From the NCBI RefSeq assembly GCF_002115785.1, contig NZ_JFJY01000003.1:124001-188000 (forward strand): a stretch of 64,000 nucleotides of DNA, given 5' to 3'. Shown piece after piece: positions 26,907-36,251 of the stretch; position 1 is the first letter of the stretch, and the number at the start of each line of letters is the position of its first letter. A program made the translations under genes and the position numbers. The notes under the pieces were generated by a model. The model searched no databases and was not told the DNA's origin. It was given only the letters and a program-made list of their open reading frames with translations. The DNA comes from Thalassospira sp. MCCC 1A03138. Its GTDB lineage: Bacteria; Pseudomonadota; Alphaproteobacteria; Rhodospirillales; Thalassospiraceae.

Positions 26907-27389
26907 TCATTCCCCGAGGGAGTGATAGCGGCCACCATAATAAAGAAGCGGATCACCGGTATTCCCCATCGAAATATCCTGCACATGCCCGACAATGATG
27001 CTGTGGTCCCCACCATCGTGAATTGCATGTCGTTTGCAGGAAAATGTCGCAAGATTACCGATCAGCTTTGGCACACCATGACAATCATCTTCAAAAACAA
27101 GGTCTTCCCAACGGTCCTGGACCGGTGATGAAAACAGGTCAGACAGGTCGCGTTGATCCCGATTAAGGATATTAATGCAAAAACGGTCACACTCACCTGC
27201 AAACAATGAATGCGTGGCCGCACGCTGGTCTACTGAAAAAAGGACCAGAGCCGGATCGAGCGACACCGACGCAAACGAATTGATCGTAATGCCTGCTTTT
27301 GCGCCATTGTTCGCCCGTGCCGTAACAACCGCAACACCGGTTGCAAATTGCCCCAGACAGTCCCGAAAATCGCGCGATGAAAATGACAT
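26907..27389 (-). CDS. Flavin reductase-like, FMN-binding protein
   Basis: A 160-residue protein of the flavin-reductase-like split-barrel family (HpaC/RutF/ActVB type). Family hallmarks are FATGVAVVTARANNG, the flavin-binding ITINSFASVSLDPALVLFSV (in parts), and SHSLFAGE-type ATHSLFAGECDRFCINIL. The motif GDHSIIVGHVQDI at about residues 127-139 is the conserved C-terminal GDH. Such proteins supply reduced flavin to a monooxygenase partner. No partner oxygenase is adjacent, so the physiological role is open. It converges on the threonine dehydratase gene and is transcribed alone. Confidence 0.88.
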   Translation of the reverse strand: MSFSSRDFRDCLGQFATGVAVVTARANNGAKAGITINSFASVSLDPALVLFSVDQRAATHSLFAGECDRFCINILNRDQRDLSDLFSSPVQDRWEDLVFEDDCHGVPKLIGNLATFSCKRHAIHDGGDHSIIVGHVQDISMGNTGDPLLYYGGRYHSLGE

Positions 27390-27489
27390 ATTGAAGAATG
27401 CTCTTGCTGATAAAACCTATTAGACATGCCCTGCGTACAGGATCAGGGAAAATGGCGGGAAAAACTTGTGCTGTCAAACCCCATGCGAC

Positions 27490-27504
27490 AGCGTTTTAAA
27501 CGCT
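27490..27504. promoter_or_regulatory. Palindrome AGCGTTT-T-AAACGCT upstream of motA
   Basis: A perfect 7+1+7 inverted repeat directly followed by TATATTAATAAG, in the roughly 250-base gap between the flavin reductase gene and motA. The TATATT could be a -10 box for motA about 130 bases upstream of its start. A further hairpin GACACAAATCGTGTC lies at about 27570. No flagellar sigma-28 site was recognised. Confidence 0.35.
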
Positions 27505-27640
27505 ATATTAATAAGATTAAAAGTTAATATGGATCATATAGTTGCAGGTACCGCGTCCCAAAATAAGCTGACACAAATCGTGTCGCGCCATTTTCGGATG
27601 AGTGACTTGTGAAAAATTATGGGGTAGCGGGGAATACATA

Positions 27641-28495
27641 ATGTTTCTGATTATTGGTTACGTTATCGTAATCGGTGCCGTTCTGGGTGGTTATCTTCCG
27701 CATGGTGATTTCGGTGTGCTTGTTCAGCCGCTTGAAGTCCTGATCATCTTTGGTGCGGCCTTTGGCACATTCCTGATCGCCAACCCGCTCAGCGTTCTGA
27801 AACGGTCAATCGCCTACACAATCCGTGCGCTTAAAGGTCCCAAGAAAAAAGCAGCTTATCTTGAACTGCTGATCTGCCTTTATGCGGTTTTCCGGCTTGC
27901 AAAATCAAAGGGTGATCTGGCTCTTGAAAGCCATGTCGAAAATCCTGAAAGCTCAAGCCTGTTTGGAAACTTCCCCGGCGTCACCCATGATCACCATGCC
28001 CTGGAATTTCTTTGCGATTATTTGCGCCTGCTAACGCTTGGCACAACCAACGCCTATGAGCTTGAGGCGGTTATTGATCAGGAACTTGAAGCCCATCACG
28101 AAGAAGAGCACATGGTTCCGGATGCGATCCAGACGGTGGGCGATGCCCTGCCCGGCCTTGGTATCGTTGCAGCCGTTCTTGGTGTTATCGTGACCATGGG
28201 CTCGGTCACCGAACCGCCAGAGGTTCTGGGTGGACTTATCGGTGCGGCCCTTGTTGGGACTTTTCTTGGTATTCTGGCTTCTTACGGCTTTGTCGGTCCG
28301 ACATCTGCCATCATCAAAAAGACGCTTGATCAGGATGCGAAATTCTATAGCTGCATCAAGGCAGCCCTGATCGGTCATATGCAGGGATATGCGCCGCAGG
28401 TTTCGGTCGAATTTGCCCGAAAATCGCTTCCTCATGACATCCGTCCAAGCTTCAAGGAGCTGGACGAAGCTCTGCAGAATGCGCCAACAGCGTAA
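27641..28495 (+). CDS. motA: Flagellar motor stator protein MotA
   Basis: MotA forms, with MotB, the proton-conducting stator ring of the flagellar motor in the inner membrane. The 284-residue form starting MFLIIGYVIVIGAVLGGYLP has a GGGGA site 8 bases upstream; the open frame extending to 27602 is rejected. Four membrane segments are expected: two near the N-terminus, and two around PGLGIVAAVLGVIVTMGSV and LVGTFLGILASYGFVGP. The large cytoplasmic loop between them is charged, as required for torque with FliG. motB follows after 46 bases. Confidence 0.95.
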   Translation: MFLIIGYVIVIGAVLGGYLPHGDFGVLVQPLEVLIIFGAAFGTFLIANPLSVLKRSIAYTIRALKGPKKKAAYLELLICLYAVFRLAKSKGDLALESHVENPESSSLFGNFPGVTHDHHALEFLCDYLRLLTLGTTNAYELEAVIDQELEAHHEEEHMVPDAIQTVGDALPGLGIVAAVLGVIVTMGSVTEPPEVLGGLIGAALVGTFLGILASYGFVGPTSAIIKKTLDQDAKFYSCIKAALIGHMQGYAPQVSVEFARKSLPHDIRPSFKELDEALQNAPTA

Positions 28496-28541
28496 GAAAC
28501 AAAAACAGACGCGTTACTCATAACCGGGACCTGCGCACAGA

Positions 28542-29501
28542 ATGCCTGATATTGTCATAAAGAAAATCAAAAAAGGCGGACATGGCGGCCACCACGGTGG
28601 TTCGTGGAAAGTTGCTTATGCCGATTTTGTGACGGCAATGATGGCGTTCTTCCTGTTGCTCTGGCTGCTTAGCAGCGCAACCGAAGAACAGCTTCAGGGC
28701 ATTTCGAACTACTTCACCCCGGAAACCATTTCGCAAAACGCGTCCGGTTCTGGCGGCATTCTGGGTGGGCAAAGCCTTGCCGAACAAGGTGCCTTACGCT
28801 CTGAAATGGGCGCGCCGACGGTCAGCATTGACATTCCGCCCGTGAAAACACCGGAAGAAATCGAGCAGCAGCGACTTGCCGCACAGGAAGATAAGGAATT
28901 CAAGGAAGCAGAAGAAGAGCTTCGCAAGGCGATTGAAAGTTCCCCGGACTTGCAGGAACTTGCCAAGAATATCCGGATCGAAGAAACCGACGAAGGTCTT
29001 CGCATTCAGATTTTGGATGAAGACGGTACTGCAATGTTCCCAAGCGGCAGTGCTGTCATGGCCGACCACACCAAACTTCTGCTGTCAAAGGTTGTCGAAG
29101 CGATCCAGGGTATGCCGCAGGATATTTCGATTGAAGGCCACACGGATGCGGTGCCCTTCACAACAGTCACTGGTTACAGTAACTGGGAACTGTCCTCGGA
29201 CCGCGCTTTGGCAACCCGTCGGGAACTTGAAACGCAGGGCCTTGCCTCCGGTCGCTTTGCCAAGGTTGCCGGCCTCGCCGATACCGACCCGTTGCTTCCG
29301 GAAGCACCGGAAAACGAACGCAACAGACGGATCAGCATCACGCTTTTGCGTGGCACTGGCGAACGCCCGGCAGCAGATGGCGAAACATCCACCCCGGCCC
29401 AGTCTGGTACTCCGTCCACCGAACAGGGATCAGGACAAGAATCGGGCAATTCAGCGCCTTCAAACCGGCGCCCCAGCTTCTCTGTCCCTACAAACCGCTA
29501 G
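28542..29501 (+). CDS. motB: Flagellar motor stator protein MotB
   Basis: MotB anchors the stator to peptidoglycan. The 319-residue protein has a Gly/His-rich N-terminus (KKGGHGGHHGGSWK), then one transmembrane helix (about residues 26-45, YADFVTAMMAFFLLLWLL). D28 is the expected proton-carrying aspartate. A charged linker of about 100 residues leads to an OmpA-like peptidoglycan-binding domain at about 165-275 (SIEGHTDAVPF, SSDRALATRRELE). The C-terminal tail is rich in Ser, Thr, Pro and Gly and probably disordered. It is paired with motA in a two-gene operon, with no other flagellar genes nearby. Confidence 0.94.
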   Translation: MPDIVIKKIKKGGHGGHHGGSWKVAYADFVTAMMAFFLLLWLLSSATEEQLQGISNYFTPETISQNASGSGGILGGQSLAEQGALRSEMGAPTVSIDIPPVKTPEEIEQQRLAAQEDKEFKEAEEELRKAIESSPDLQELAKNIRIEETDEGLRIQILDEDGTAMFPSGSAVMADHTKLLLSKVVEAIQGMPQDISIEGHTDAVPFTTVTGYSNWELSSDRALATRRELETQGLASGRFAKVAGLADTDPLLPEAPENERNRRISITLLRGTGERPAADGETSTPAQSGTPSTEQGSGQESGNSAPSNRRPSFSVPTNR

Positions 29502-29612
29502 GGAACTTTCTGGCGAATTCCGACAATCGTCGGGTTCGCCCTTTAAACCGTCATGATTTATACCTAATCTCATATTATCAGAAGAACCTCTGAAGCCGGG
29601 GCAAAACGGTAA

Positions 29613-30353
29613 ATGACAGTCAATCAAAGGCGACTGACACAGCATTACTTCATGACCGCTCCCATGCCATGCCCCTATCTGCCTGGCAGGTTCGAGCGCA
29701 AGCTGGTGACAGAACTGCGCGGTCCTGAAGCAAATAACGTTCATGATCTGCTGTCTCGTGCCGGTTTCCGCCGCAGTCATTCAATTGCCTATTTGCCTGC
29801 CTGCAGCGAATGTGACGCGTGTGTTCCCGTCCGGGTACGTTCCGAAGATTTCCGCACGACCAAATCGTTTCGTCGTATCGCGGCAAAAAACAATGATCTG
29901 ATCCGGGCCGTATTGCCATCCGTCGCCACACAGGAACAGTTTCAGCTTTTCAGTCAGTATCAGGACGCCCGCCACGGGAATGGTGATATGGCCCGGATGG
30001 ATGCCCGCGACTATCGGGCAATGATCGAAGACAGCACTGTCGATACGTCAATTTTTGAATACCGGCGCCAGAATGGCAGTCTGATCGCGGTTGCACTGGT
30101 CGATAACCTTTCGGATGGCCTTTCTGCCGTATACAGCTTCTTTGATCCCTCCGAACAGCGCCGAGGACTTGGAACCTTTATCATTCTTGATCTGATAAAA
30201 GAGTCCCAAGTCCTTGGTTTACCACATGTTTATCTTGGATACTGGATCGGAGAGTGTCGAAAGATGTCCTACAAGATGCGCTTTCAGCCTCTGGAAGGTT
30301 TTCGGGGCGGAAACTGGGTTAGCCTTCCGGCCAGTGACAGTATTGACGGTTAA
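29613..30353 (+). CDS. bpt: Aminoacyl-tRNA-protein transferase (Bpt/ATE2 family)
   Basis: This enzyme transfers leucine (Bpt) or arginine from tRNA to the N-terminus of proteins in the N-degron pathway, marking them for ClpS/ClpAP degradation. The 246-residue length and the motifs PCPYLPGRFERK, YLPACSECDACVPVRV and RRGLGTFIILDLI are family signatures. So is YLGYWIGECRKMSYKMRFQPLE near the C-terminus (in parts). The cysteines of the CSECDAC motif are conserved in the N-terminal ATE domain, and the C-terminal half has an acetyltransferase-like fold. The gene follows motB by about 110 bases; the two seem functionally unrelated. Confidence 0.93.
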   Translation: MTVNQRRLTQHYFMTAPMPCPYLPGRFERKLVTELRGPEANNVHDLLSRAGFRRSHSIAYLPACSECDACVPVRVRSEDFRTTKSFRRIAAKNNDLIRAVLPSVATQEQFQLFSQYQDARHGNGDMARMDARDYRAMIEDSTVDTSIFEYRRQNGSLIAVALVDNLSDGLSAVYSFFDPSEQRRGLGTFIILDLIKESQVLGLPHVYLGYWIGECRKMSYKMRFQPLEGFRGGNWVSLPASDSIDG

Positions 30354-30518
30354 TCTTTGGCTCGCGACACCCCGCCACAACCACTAGACCAAAGTATTAT
30401 CTCCCCAATCGATCCCCGGTTGTCACATTCTACAGACGCATATAAGCTTTACCCCAAAGCCGCATGACGGCTTTGAGTCAATAAATCATGAGCTTGCATC
30501 TTTGGGAGGCTGTAATCT

Positions 30519-31613
30519 ATGAAACGTCGCCAATTTCTTTCCGGCGCTGCGGTAGCCGGTGCGACCGCGGCGGTCGCGTCTACCTTTGCCAAACCCGCAA
30601 TCGCACAGGAAGTCCGTGAGTGGCGCATGGTCACGACCTGGCCAAAAAACTTCCCGGGTCTGGGGACCGGGGCGAACCTTTTGGCAGAATATATAAACAA
30701 GGCATCAAACGGCCGTATGAAGGTGACCGTTTTTGGCGCAGGCGAAATCGTTCCCGCCTTTGAAGCCATTGATGCTGTCGGTAATGGTACCGTCGAAATG
30801 GGCCATGGCGCGCCTTATTACTGGAAGGGTAAAGTCGATGCCACCCAGTATATCGCAGCCATGCCGTTCGGACTGAATGCCCAGGAACAGAACGCATGGT
30901 TCCAGTGGGGCGGCGGTCAGGAACTTGCTGACAAAGTCTATTCCGAACTGAACTGCAAATTCTTCCCGTCTGGCAACACCGGCACCCAGATGGGCGGCTG
31001 GTTCAACAAGGAAATGAATACGATTGACGACTATAAAGGTCTGAAAATGCGTATTCCGGGCCTTGGCGGCGAAGTCGTCAAAGCTGCGGGTGGTAACGTC
31101 GTAAACCTTCCGGGTGGCGAGATTCCGCCTGCCCTTCAGTCCGGTGCAATCGACGCGACCGAATGGGTTGGCCCGTATAACGACCTGGCGTTTGGTCTCT
31201 ATAAATCAGCCAAGTTCTACTACTATCCGGGCTGGCATGAACCGGCGACCGTTCTTGACAACTTCATCAACCTTGATGCCTGGAATGCCCTTCCCGACGA
31301 TCTCAAGGCAATCGTCGAGCAGGCCAACCGGGCAGTGAACCAGATGGTTCTGTCGGAATTCACAGCACGTAACAATCAGGCGCTCCAGACCCTGCGTGAC
31401 AAGCACAATGTCGATGTTCGCCCGTTCTCGGACGACATTCTGACAAACCTTGGCGCATTGTCGGGCAAGGTATTGCGTGATCTGGTTGCTTCAAACCCGC
31501 TGTCGCAGGAAGTCTTCGAAAGCCTGATCGCGTTCCGTACCCAGTCGATTGGCTGGTCGAAATTCTCGGAATCGGCTTTTGCCCAGGCACGTATCCTGCC
31601 GTTCAAATACTGA
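30519..31613 (+). CDS. TRAP transporter periplasmic binding protein (TakP-like)
   Basis: A DctP-superfamily solute receptor of 364 residues. The precursor has a twin-arginine-type leader, MKRRQFLSGAAVAGATAAVA, probably cut after AIA near residue 29. The mature sequence EWRMVTTWPKNFPGLGTGA, GEIVPAFEAIDAVGNGTVEMG and GWHEPATVLDNFIN (in parts) resembles TakP of Rhodobacter sphaeroides. TakP binds 2-oxo acids such as pyruvate and branched-chain keto acids. A GGGAGG site precedes the ATG. The permease genes lie immediately downstream but on the opposite strand. A keto-acid substrate is inferred by resemblance and not demonstrated. Confidence 0.9.
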   Translation: MKRRQFLSGAAVAGATAAVASTFAKPAIAQEVREWRMVTTWPKNFPGLGTGANLLAEYINKASNGRMKVTVFGAGEIVPAFEAIDAVGNGTVEMGHGAPYYWKGKVDATQYIAAMPFGLNAQEQNAWFQWGGGQELADKVYSELNCKFFPSGNTGTQMGGWFNKEMNTIDDYKGLKMRIPGLGGEVVKAAGGNVVNLPGGEIPPALQSGAIDATEWVGPYNDLAFGLYKSAKFYYYPGWHEPATVLDNFINLDAWNALPDDLKAIVEQANRAVNQMVLSEFTARNNQALQTLRDKHNVDVRPFSDDILTNLGALSGKVLRDLVASNPLSQEVFESLIAFRTQSIGWSKFSESAFAQARILPFKY

Positions 31614-31633
31614 GTTTTCTGATATAGAAACCG

Positions 31634-31662
31634 AAAAGGGTCGGCATTTGCCGACCCTTTTT
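31634..31662. terminator. Bidirectional terminator between the TRAP receptor and dctM
   Basis: The perfect stem AAAAGGGTCGGC/GCCGACCCTTTT with loop ATTT lies between the two convergent genes. It is flanked by T on the plus strand; on the minus strand the tail is shorter. Confidence 0.9.
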
Positions 31663-31689
31663 GCATGACAGGTTTTGGCTGGCCTGCGG

Positions 31690-33066
31690 TTACTTGAACA
31701 GCAAATCCGGAAGCCATGTCGCCAGTGCCGGGAACGCCGCCACAAGCCCCAAGCCCAGGACCTGGATCAGGACAAACGGGACAATCCCGCGATAAATATC
31801 CCAGGTCTTGATCGCAGCCGGAGCCACCCCGCGCAGATAGAACAGCGCAAAGCCGAACGGCGGTGTCAGGAAGCTGGTCTGCAGGTTGATGGCAATCATC
31901 ACGCCAAGCCAGACCGGATCGATATCCATCTTGAGCAGGATCGGGCCAACGATTGGCACAACCACAAACACGATTTCAATGAAATCGAGGAAGAAGCCCA
32001 TGACAAACATCAGCAGCATGACAACCAGCATGGCGCTGAAAACACCGCCAGGAAGGTTATGAAGCAGTTCTTCGACAAGGTGATCCCCGCCAAGGCCACG
32101 GAAGACCAGCGAGAATACCGAAGCACCCAGCAGGATGACGAAGACCATCGCGCTGATCTGGACGGTCTGGCGCGTCACGTGGCGCAGAACATCCCATGAC
32201 AGGCGTTTATAGAACGCCGCAAGAATGACGGCACCAACGCCACCAAAGGCCGCAGATTCCGTCGGGGTTGCAATACCGGTAAGGATCGAGCCCAGTACGG
32301 CAACGATGAGCAACCCCGGAGGCATCAGCGCGCGCAGAACTTCACCCCAAAGGCCATCCGGGCGTTTGTCGGTCACCAGCGGCGGTGCCGATTTGGGATC
32401 GATGAAGGCCTGAATGATGATCCAGCAGATATAAAGCCCGACCAGAAGCATGCCGGGAATGAATGCACCGGCAAACAGGTCGATAACCGAAACCGGCTCC
32501 GGGGCCCAATTGCCCAGCGAACGTTGTGCTTCGGCGTAAGCGCCTTGCAGGATATCACCGAGCAAAACCAGCACGATCGACGGCGGAATAATCTGCCCCA
32601 GCGTACCCGAAGCACAAATAACACCGGTCGAAAGACGCGGGCTGTATCCGGCCTTTTGCATCGCCGGAAGGCTGAGAAGCCCCATCGTTACAACGGTTGC
32701 CCCAACGATACCGGTCGAAGCCGCCAGCAGCATCCCCACCAGCACAACCGAAATGCCAAGCCCCGCCCGCATGGTGCCAAACAGAAGCCCCATGGTCGTC
32801 AGCAGCTTTTCGGCAATCCGGGCACGTTCAAGCATGACGCCCATAAAGACGAAAAGCGGGATCGCGACATAAAGTTCGTTGGTCATCACACCGAAATAGC
32901 GTGACGGCAACGACCCCAGAAGCGGCATGTCAAACACGCCCATCGAATTACCGATCAGCGCAAAGGCAAGCCCCGTCCCTGCCAGGGAAAACGCAACCGG
33001 GAAACCGAGAAGAAGAACGCCGCAGGCTACTGCGAACATTACAAGGCTAAGAATTTCCCCCGACAT
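31690..33066 (-). CDS. dctM: TRAP transporter large permease (DctM family)
   Basis: The 458-residue inner-membrane protein carries the main transport path of a tripartite ATP-independent transporter. Repeated hydrophobic stretches indicate roughly 12 to 14 membrane segments. Family marks are YVAIPLFVFMGVMLERA, AASTGIVGATVVTMGLLSLP, ICASGTLGQIIPPSIVLVLL and GIATPTESAAFGGVGA (in parts). The sequence LFPFLTPP-like SFLTPPFGFALFYLRG closes the second half. Its ATG overlaps the dctQ stop (TGATG). It converges on the receptor gene, with only a shared terminator between them, and should work with that receptor. Confidence 0.94.
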   Translation of the reverse strand: MSGEILSLVMFAVACGVLLLGFPVAFSLAGTGLAFALIGNSMGVFDMPLLGSLPSRYFGVMTNELYVAIPLFVFMGVMLERARIAEKLLTTMGLLFGTMRAGLGISVVLVGMLLAASTGIVGATVVTMGLLSLPAMQKAGYSPRLSTGVICASGTLGQIIPPSIVLVLLGDILQGAYAEAQRSLGNWAPEPVSVIDLFAGAFIPGMLLVGLYICWIIIQAFIDPKSAPPLVTDKRPDGLWGEVLRALMPPGLLIVAVLGSILTGIATPTESAAFGGVGAVILAAFYKRLSWDVLRHVTRQTVQISAMVFVILLGASVFSLVFRGLGGDHLVEELLHNLPGGVFSAMLVVMLLMFVMGFFLDFIEIVFVVVPIVGPILLKMDIDPVWLGVMIAINLQTSFLTPPFGFALFYLRGVAPAAIKTWDIYRGIVPFVLIQVLGLGLVAAFPALATWLPDLLFK

Positions 33067-33611
33067 CAGACGCCCTCGTGCTCTTCTTCTTGGATTTCAA
33101 ATTCTTTATGTCCGGCCAGCACAAGAATGCTGCGCGCTGCAAGAGAAAGCCCCTGCAAGCCAATCAGGACGCAAAAAACGAGAATGACCGATTTATAAAG
33201 GAACAGCCCCGGCAAGCCGCCGGTTTCGTGCGATCCTTCTAGGCGGTGCCAGCTGGTCATCACATAGGGTGCGCTGTAGATGTAGACCATAATGATCACA
33301 GGCAGCAAAAGCAGCAGGGACCCGAAAAGATCAACCCATGCCTTGTAACGCGCCGAAGCCGGACGATAAAAAACGTCCACCCGGACATGACCACCATGCA
33401 GCAATGTATAACCGGCCCCCACCATGAACACGATGCCATGCAGCCACATATAGCTTTCCTGCATCGAAACCCAGCCAATGGAAAACCCGTAACGAAGCGT
33501 TGCCACCAGAAATGTGATAACAACCATCGGGATGATCAGCCAGGCTACGCCACGTCCGATCCAGTCATTCAGACCGTCAACGAAACGGACGAAACTCCCT
33601 AGAAAATTCAC
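33066..33611 (-). CDS. dctQ: TRAP transporter small permease (DctQ family)
   Basis: The small membrane subunit of the TRAP transporter, 181 residues with four hydrophobic segments at about 16-40, 47-72, 89-110 and 138-160. The start is GTG at 33611, supported by a GGGAG site. The pattern VRFVDGLNDWIGRGVAWLI and LHGGHVRVDVFYRPASAR (in parts) fits DctQ. It is coupled to dctM by stop-start overlap. About 250 bases of non-coding DNA lie upstream and should hold the promoter. Confidence 0.92.
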   Translation of the reverse strand: MNFLGSFVRFVDGLNDWIGRGVAWLIIPMVVITFLVATLRYGFSIGWVSMQESYMWLHGIVFMVGAGYTLLHGGHVRVDVFYRPASARYKAWVDLFGSLLLLLPVIIMVYIYSAPYVMTSWHRLEGSHETGGLPGLFLYKSVILVFCVLIGLQGLSLAARSILVLAGHKEFEIQEEEHEGV

Positions 33612-33800
33612 GTTTTCACTCCCACGCCCTTTTGGAACTCACAGGGAAATTGCGGGCTCCCTGCCAATCAGGATGCGAAGTTACATATTTACGCCTTAAA
33701 ACGCTATATATTTTGCCCGTTTCCCGCCTTGTTCAGCATCCGGAATAAAATCAAACCGCGTTTTCAGCCGTGATTGATAAATTTCGCCCGGAAACGAGAA

Positions 33801-33832
33801 AAGGGATAAGAACATCCCTGCCCTTATCCCTT
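33801..33832 (-). terminator. Terminator of parC
   Basis: The stem AAGGGATAAG/CTTATCCCTT with a 12-base loop is followed by TTTTC when read on the minus strand, 31 bases beyond the parC stop. Confidence 0.78.
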
Positions 33833-33862
33833 TGGAATCTCATCAATCCCGTGAAGGATGCG

Positions 33863-36106
33863 TTATTCGAATTTGTTTGACCGCGGGAACCCGGTTGGCG
33901 GCATGCGTCCGGCACCGGCACGCTTGCCAATCCATTCTGCAAGCTCGGTAACGGTGCGGGTACGGCCCTCGCTGCCGCCCATGGTCCAGCTCAGTCCTTC
34001 TTCAAGATTGAACAGGACCAAATCAGCCATGCCACCCTGACGGTATTTCTGCAGGATAACACCGCGCCCACGGGTCATTTCAGGGACTTCGGAAACCGGA
34101 TAGATCAGAAGCTTACGGTTTTCGCCCAGAACGGCAACGTGATCGTATTCCACCGGCAGGCAGATTTTAGCCTCTTCATCCTTGCCAAGGTTCAAAATCT
34201 GTTTGCCGTTCTTGGTCTGGGCAACCACATCGGCCTCGGCCACCTGGAAACCACGACCGGCCGAACTTGCCACAAGCAGGTTACGGCCCGGCTTATGGAT
34301 GACCATCGCAACAATGTCATGTTCCTGAGGCAGATCAATCGTCAAACGGATCGGTTCACCATGCCCGCGTCCGCCCGGCAGCTTGTCGCACGACATCGTG
34401 TAACAGCGGCCTTCGGTGCTCATGATCAGAAGCTTGTCGGTCGTGAACGCCTTCAGCGCAAAACGCCCTTCGTCACCGTCCTTGAATTTAAGGTCGCTGA
34501 TGTCCGAAGTATGCCCCTTAAGTGCTCTGATCCAACCCATTTTCGAACAGATCACCATAATAGGTTCACGTTCGATCAGGGCTTCCAGCGGGACTTCGAT
34601 TTCTTCCGGCGCATCACCGATCACAGTACGGCGTTTGCCAAGGGGTGTCTTCTTGCCAAACTTCTCGCGCATTTCCTCGACTTCGTCGCGGATTTTCTCC
34701 CAGCGCAGGCTTTCGCTGGCAAGAAGCGCTTCGAGGCCTTCTTTTTCTTCGGTCAGTTTCGCATGCTCGTTCTTGATTTCCATTTCTTCGAGCTTGCGCA
34801 ACGACCGCAGACGCATGTTGAGGATCGCATCCGCCTGAACTTCCGTCAGGTCGAAAGTCGACATCAACGATACCTTCGGCTCATCCTCGAAACGAATGAT
34901 CCGGATGACTTCGTCAAGGTTCAGATAGGCAACAAGATAACCATCCAGCACTTCAAGGCGATGATTGATCTTGGCCAGTCGATGGTTGGAACGACGGATC
35001 AGAACGTCCTGACGATGGGCCAGGAATGCACGCAGCACTTCGCGCAGATTCATGACGCGCGGCGTATTGTCCCCGTCCAGAACGTTCATGTTCAGACCAA
35101 ACCGGATTTCCAGTTCGGTATTCTTGAACAGCATCTCCATCAAATGTTCCGGCTCGACCGCACGGGTCCGCGGCTCAAACACCAGACGGATCAGGTCGGT
35201 CGACTCATCGCGCACATCAGCCAGAAGTGGAAGCTTTTTCAGGACCATCAGATCGGCAATACGCTCGACCAGCTTGGCTTTCTGAACCTGATAGGGAATT
35301 TCGGTCACAACGACCTGGAACAGTCCATGACTAAGCTTCTCGACTTCCCATTTGGCGCGCAGACGGAATGAACCGCGCCCGGTGGCATAGGCCTCAAGAA
35401 TGTTTTCGCGCGGCTCAACCAGAACCCCACCGGTCGGGAAGTCCGGGCCCGGAACACAGCGGACGAGTTCCGCAATCGAGGTATCAGGATTATCGATCAG
35501 CTTGATCAGGCCTGCACACAGCTCGCCAGCATTGTGTGGCGGAATGTTGGTTGCCATACCAACCGCGATCCCGGCGGCACCATTGGCAAGCAGGTTCGGA
35601 AACGCTGCCGGCATGACAATCGGCTCGTGATCTTCGCCGTCATATGTCGGCCGGAAGTCAACCGCATCTTCATCAAGGCCGTTCATCAGCGCCGCGGCAA
35701 CCGCGGTCATGCGGGCCTCGGTATAACGCATTGCCGCTGCGTTATCGCCGTCGATGTTGCCAAAGTTTCCCTGCCCGTCGACCAGCGGATAGCGAACGGC
35801 AAAATCCTGAGCCAAACGCACAAGCGCATCATAGACAGACTGATCACCATGCGGGTGATATTTACCGATCACGTCACCGACAACACGGGCGCATTTCTTG
35901 AAACCCTGCGCCGGATCAAGCTTTAGCTGGCGCATGGCATACAGCAGACGCCGATGCACAGGTTTCAGACCATCGCGCACATCGGGAAGAGAACGCGACA
36001 TGATCGTCGACATGGCATAAGCGAGATAACGTTCGCTCAACGCGTCCGCAAGGCGCGTTTCCCTGATTTGGCCGGCATTGGCCGGATCGGAAGTCTTGGT
36101 GCTCAT
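33863..36106 (-). CDS. parC: DNA topoisomerase IV subunit A
   Basis: ParC, with ParE, decatenates replicated chromosomes. The 747-residue product starting [10 protein letters not shown] is chosen; the frame open to 36139 begins with TTG and lacks support. The active-site tyrosine is Y128 in [10 protein letters not shown]. The DNA-gate helix reads [13 protein letters not shown] (83-95), and the sequence GNFGNIDGD precedes the tyrosine. The C-terminal beta-pinwheel is recognisable and shorter and less regular than that of GyrA, supporting ParC over GyrA. In the quinolone-contact region the residue equivalent to E. coli ParC Ser80 is Q89. It follows recO by about 145 bases. Confidence 0.93.
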   Translation of the reverse strand: MSTKTSDPANAGQIRETRLADALSERYLAYAMSTIMSRSLPDVRDGLKPVHRRLLYAMRQLKLDPAQGFKKCARVVGDVIGKYHPHGDQSVYDALVRLAQDFAVRYPLVDGQGNFGNIDGDNAAAMRYTEARMTAVAAALMNGLDEDAVDFRPTYDGEDHEPIVMPAAFPNLLANGAAGIAVGMATNIPPHNAGELCAGLIKLIDNPDTSIAELVRCVPGPDFPTGGVLVEPRENILEAYATGRGSFRLRAKWEVEKLSHGLFQVVVTEIPYQVQKAKLVERIADLMVLKKLPLLADVRDESTDLIRLVFEPRTRAVEPEHLMEMLFKNTELEIRFGLNMNVLDGDNTPRVMNLREVLRAFLAHRQDVLIRRSNHRLAKINHRLEVLDGYLVAYLNLDEVIRIIRFEDEPKVSLMSTFDLTEVQADAILNMRLRSLRKLEEMEIKNEHAKLTEEKEGLEALLASESLRWEKIRDEVEEMREKFGKKTPLGKRRTVIGDAPEEIEVPLEALIEREPIMVICSKMGWIRALKGHTSDISDLKFKDGDEGRFALKAFTTDKLLIMSTEGRCYTMSCDKLPGGRGHGEPIRLTIDLPQEHDIVAMVIHKPGRNLLVASSAGRGFQVAEADVVAQTKNGKQILNLGKDEEAKICLPVEYDHVAVLGENRKLLIYPVSEVPEMTRGRGVILQKYRQGGMADLVLFNLEEGLSWTMGGSEGRTRTVTELAEWIGKRAGAGRMPPTGFPRSNKFE

Positions 36107-36251
36107 GAACGATTTTTCTTGTTGTTTGGCAGGTTGCAATCAATTCGGCAATTCAGTCCGGTGTCCGGCGCTCAATCACCATTTTGGCAACATACTACGG
36201 TGGGTATGGTTCTGGTCAACACAAGTCCGCATCAAAGTACGGTATTTATTT

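Noticed and set aside
27490-33715. Shared word AAACGCTATAT near 27499 and 33700
   Set aside because: One is upstream of motA on the plus strand, the other upstream of a minus-strand gene in the opposite sense; 11 AT-rich bases are weak evidence for a common site.
34139-35371. 410-residue frame antisense to parC
   Set aside because: Composition is that of the reverse complement of parC; parC is certain, so this is a shadow.
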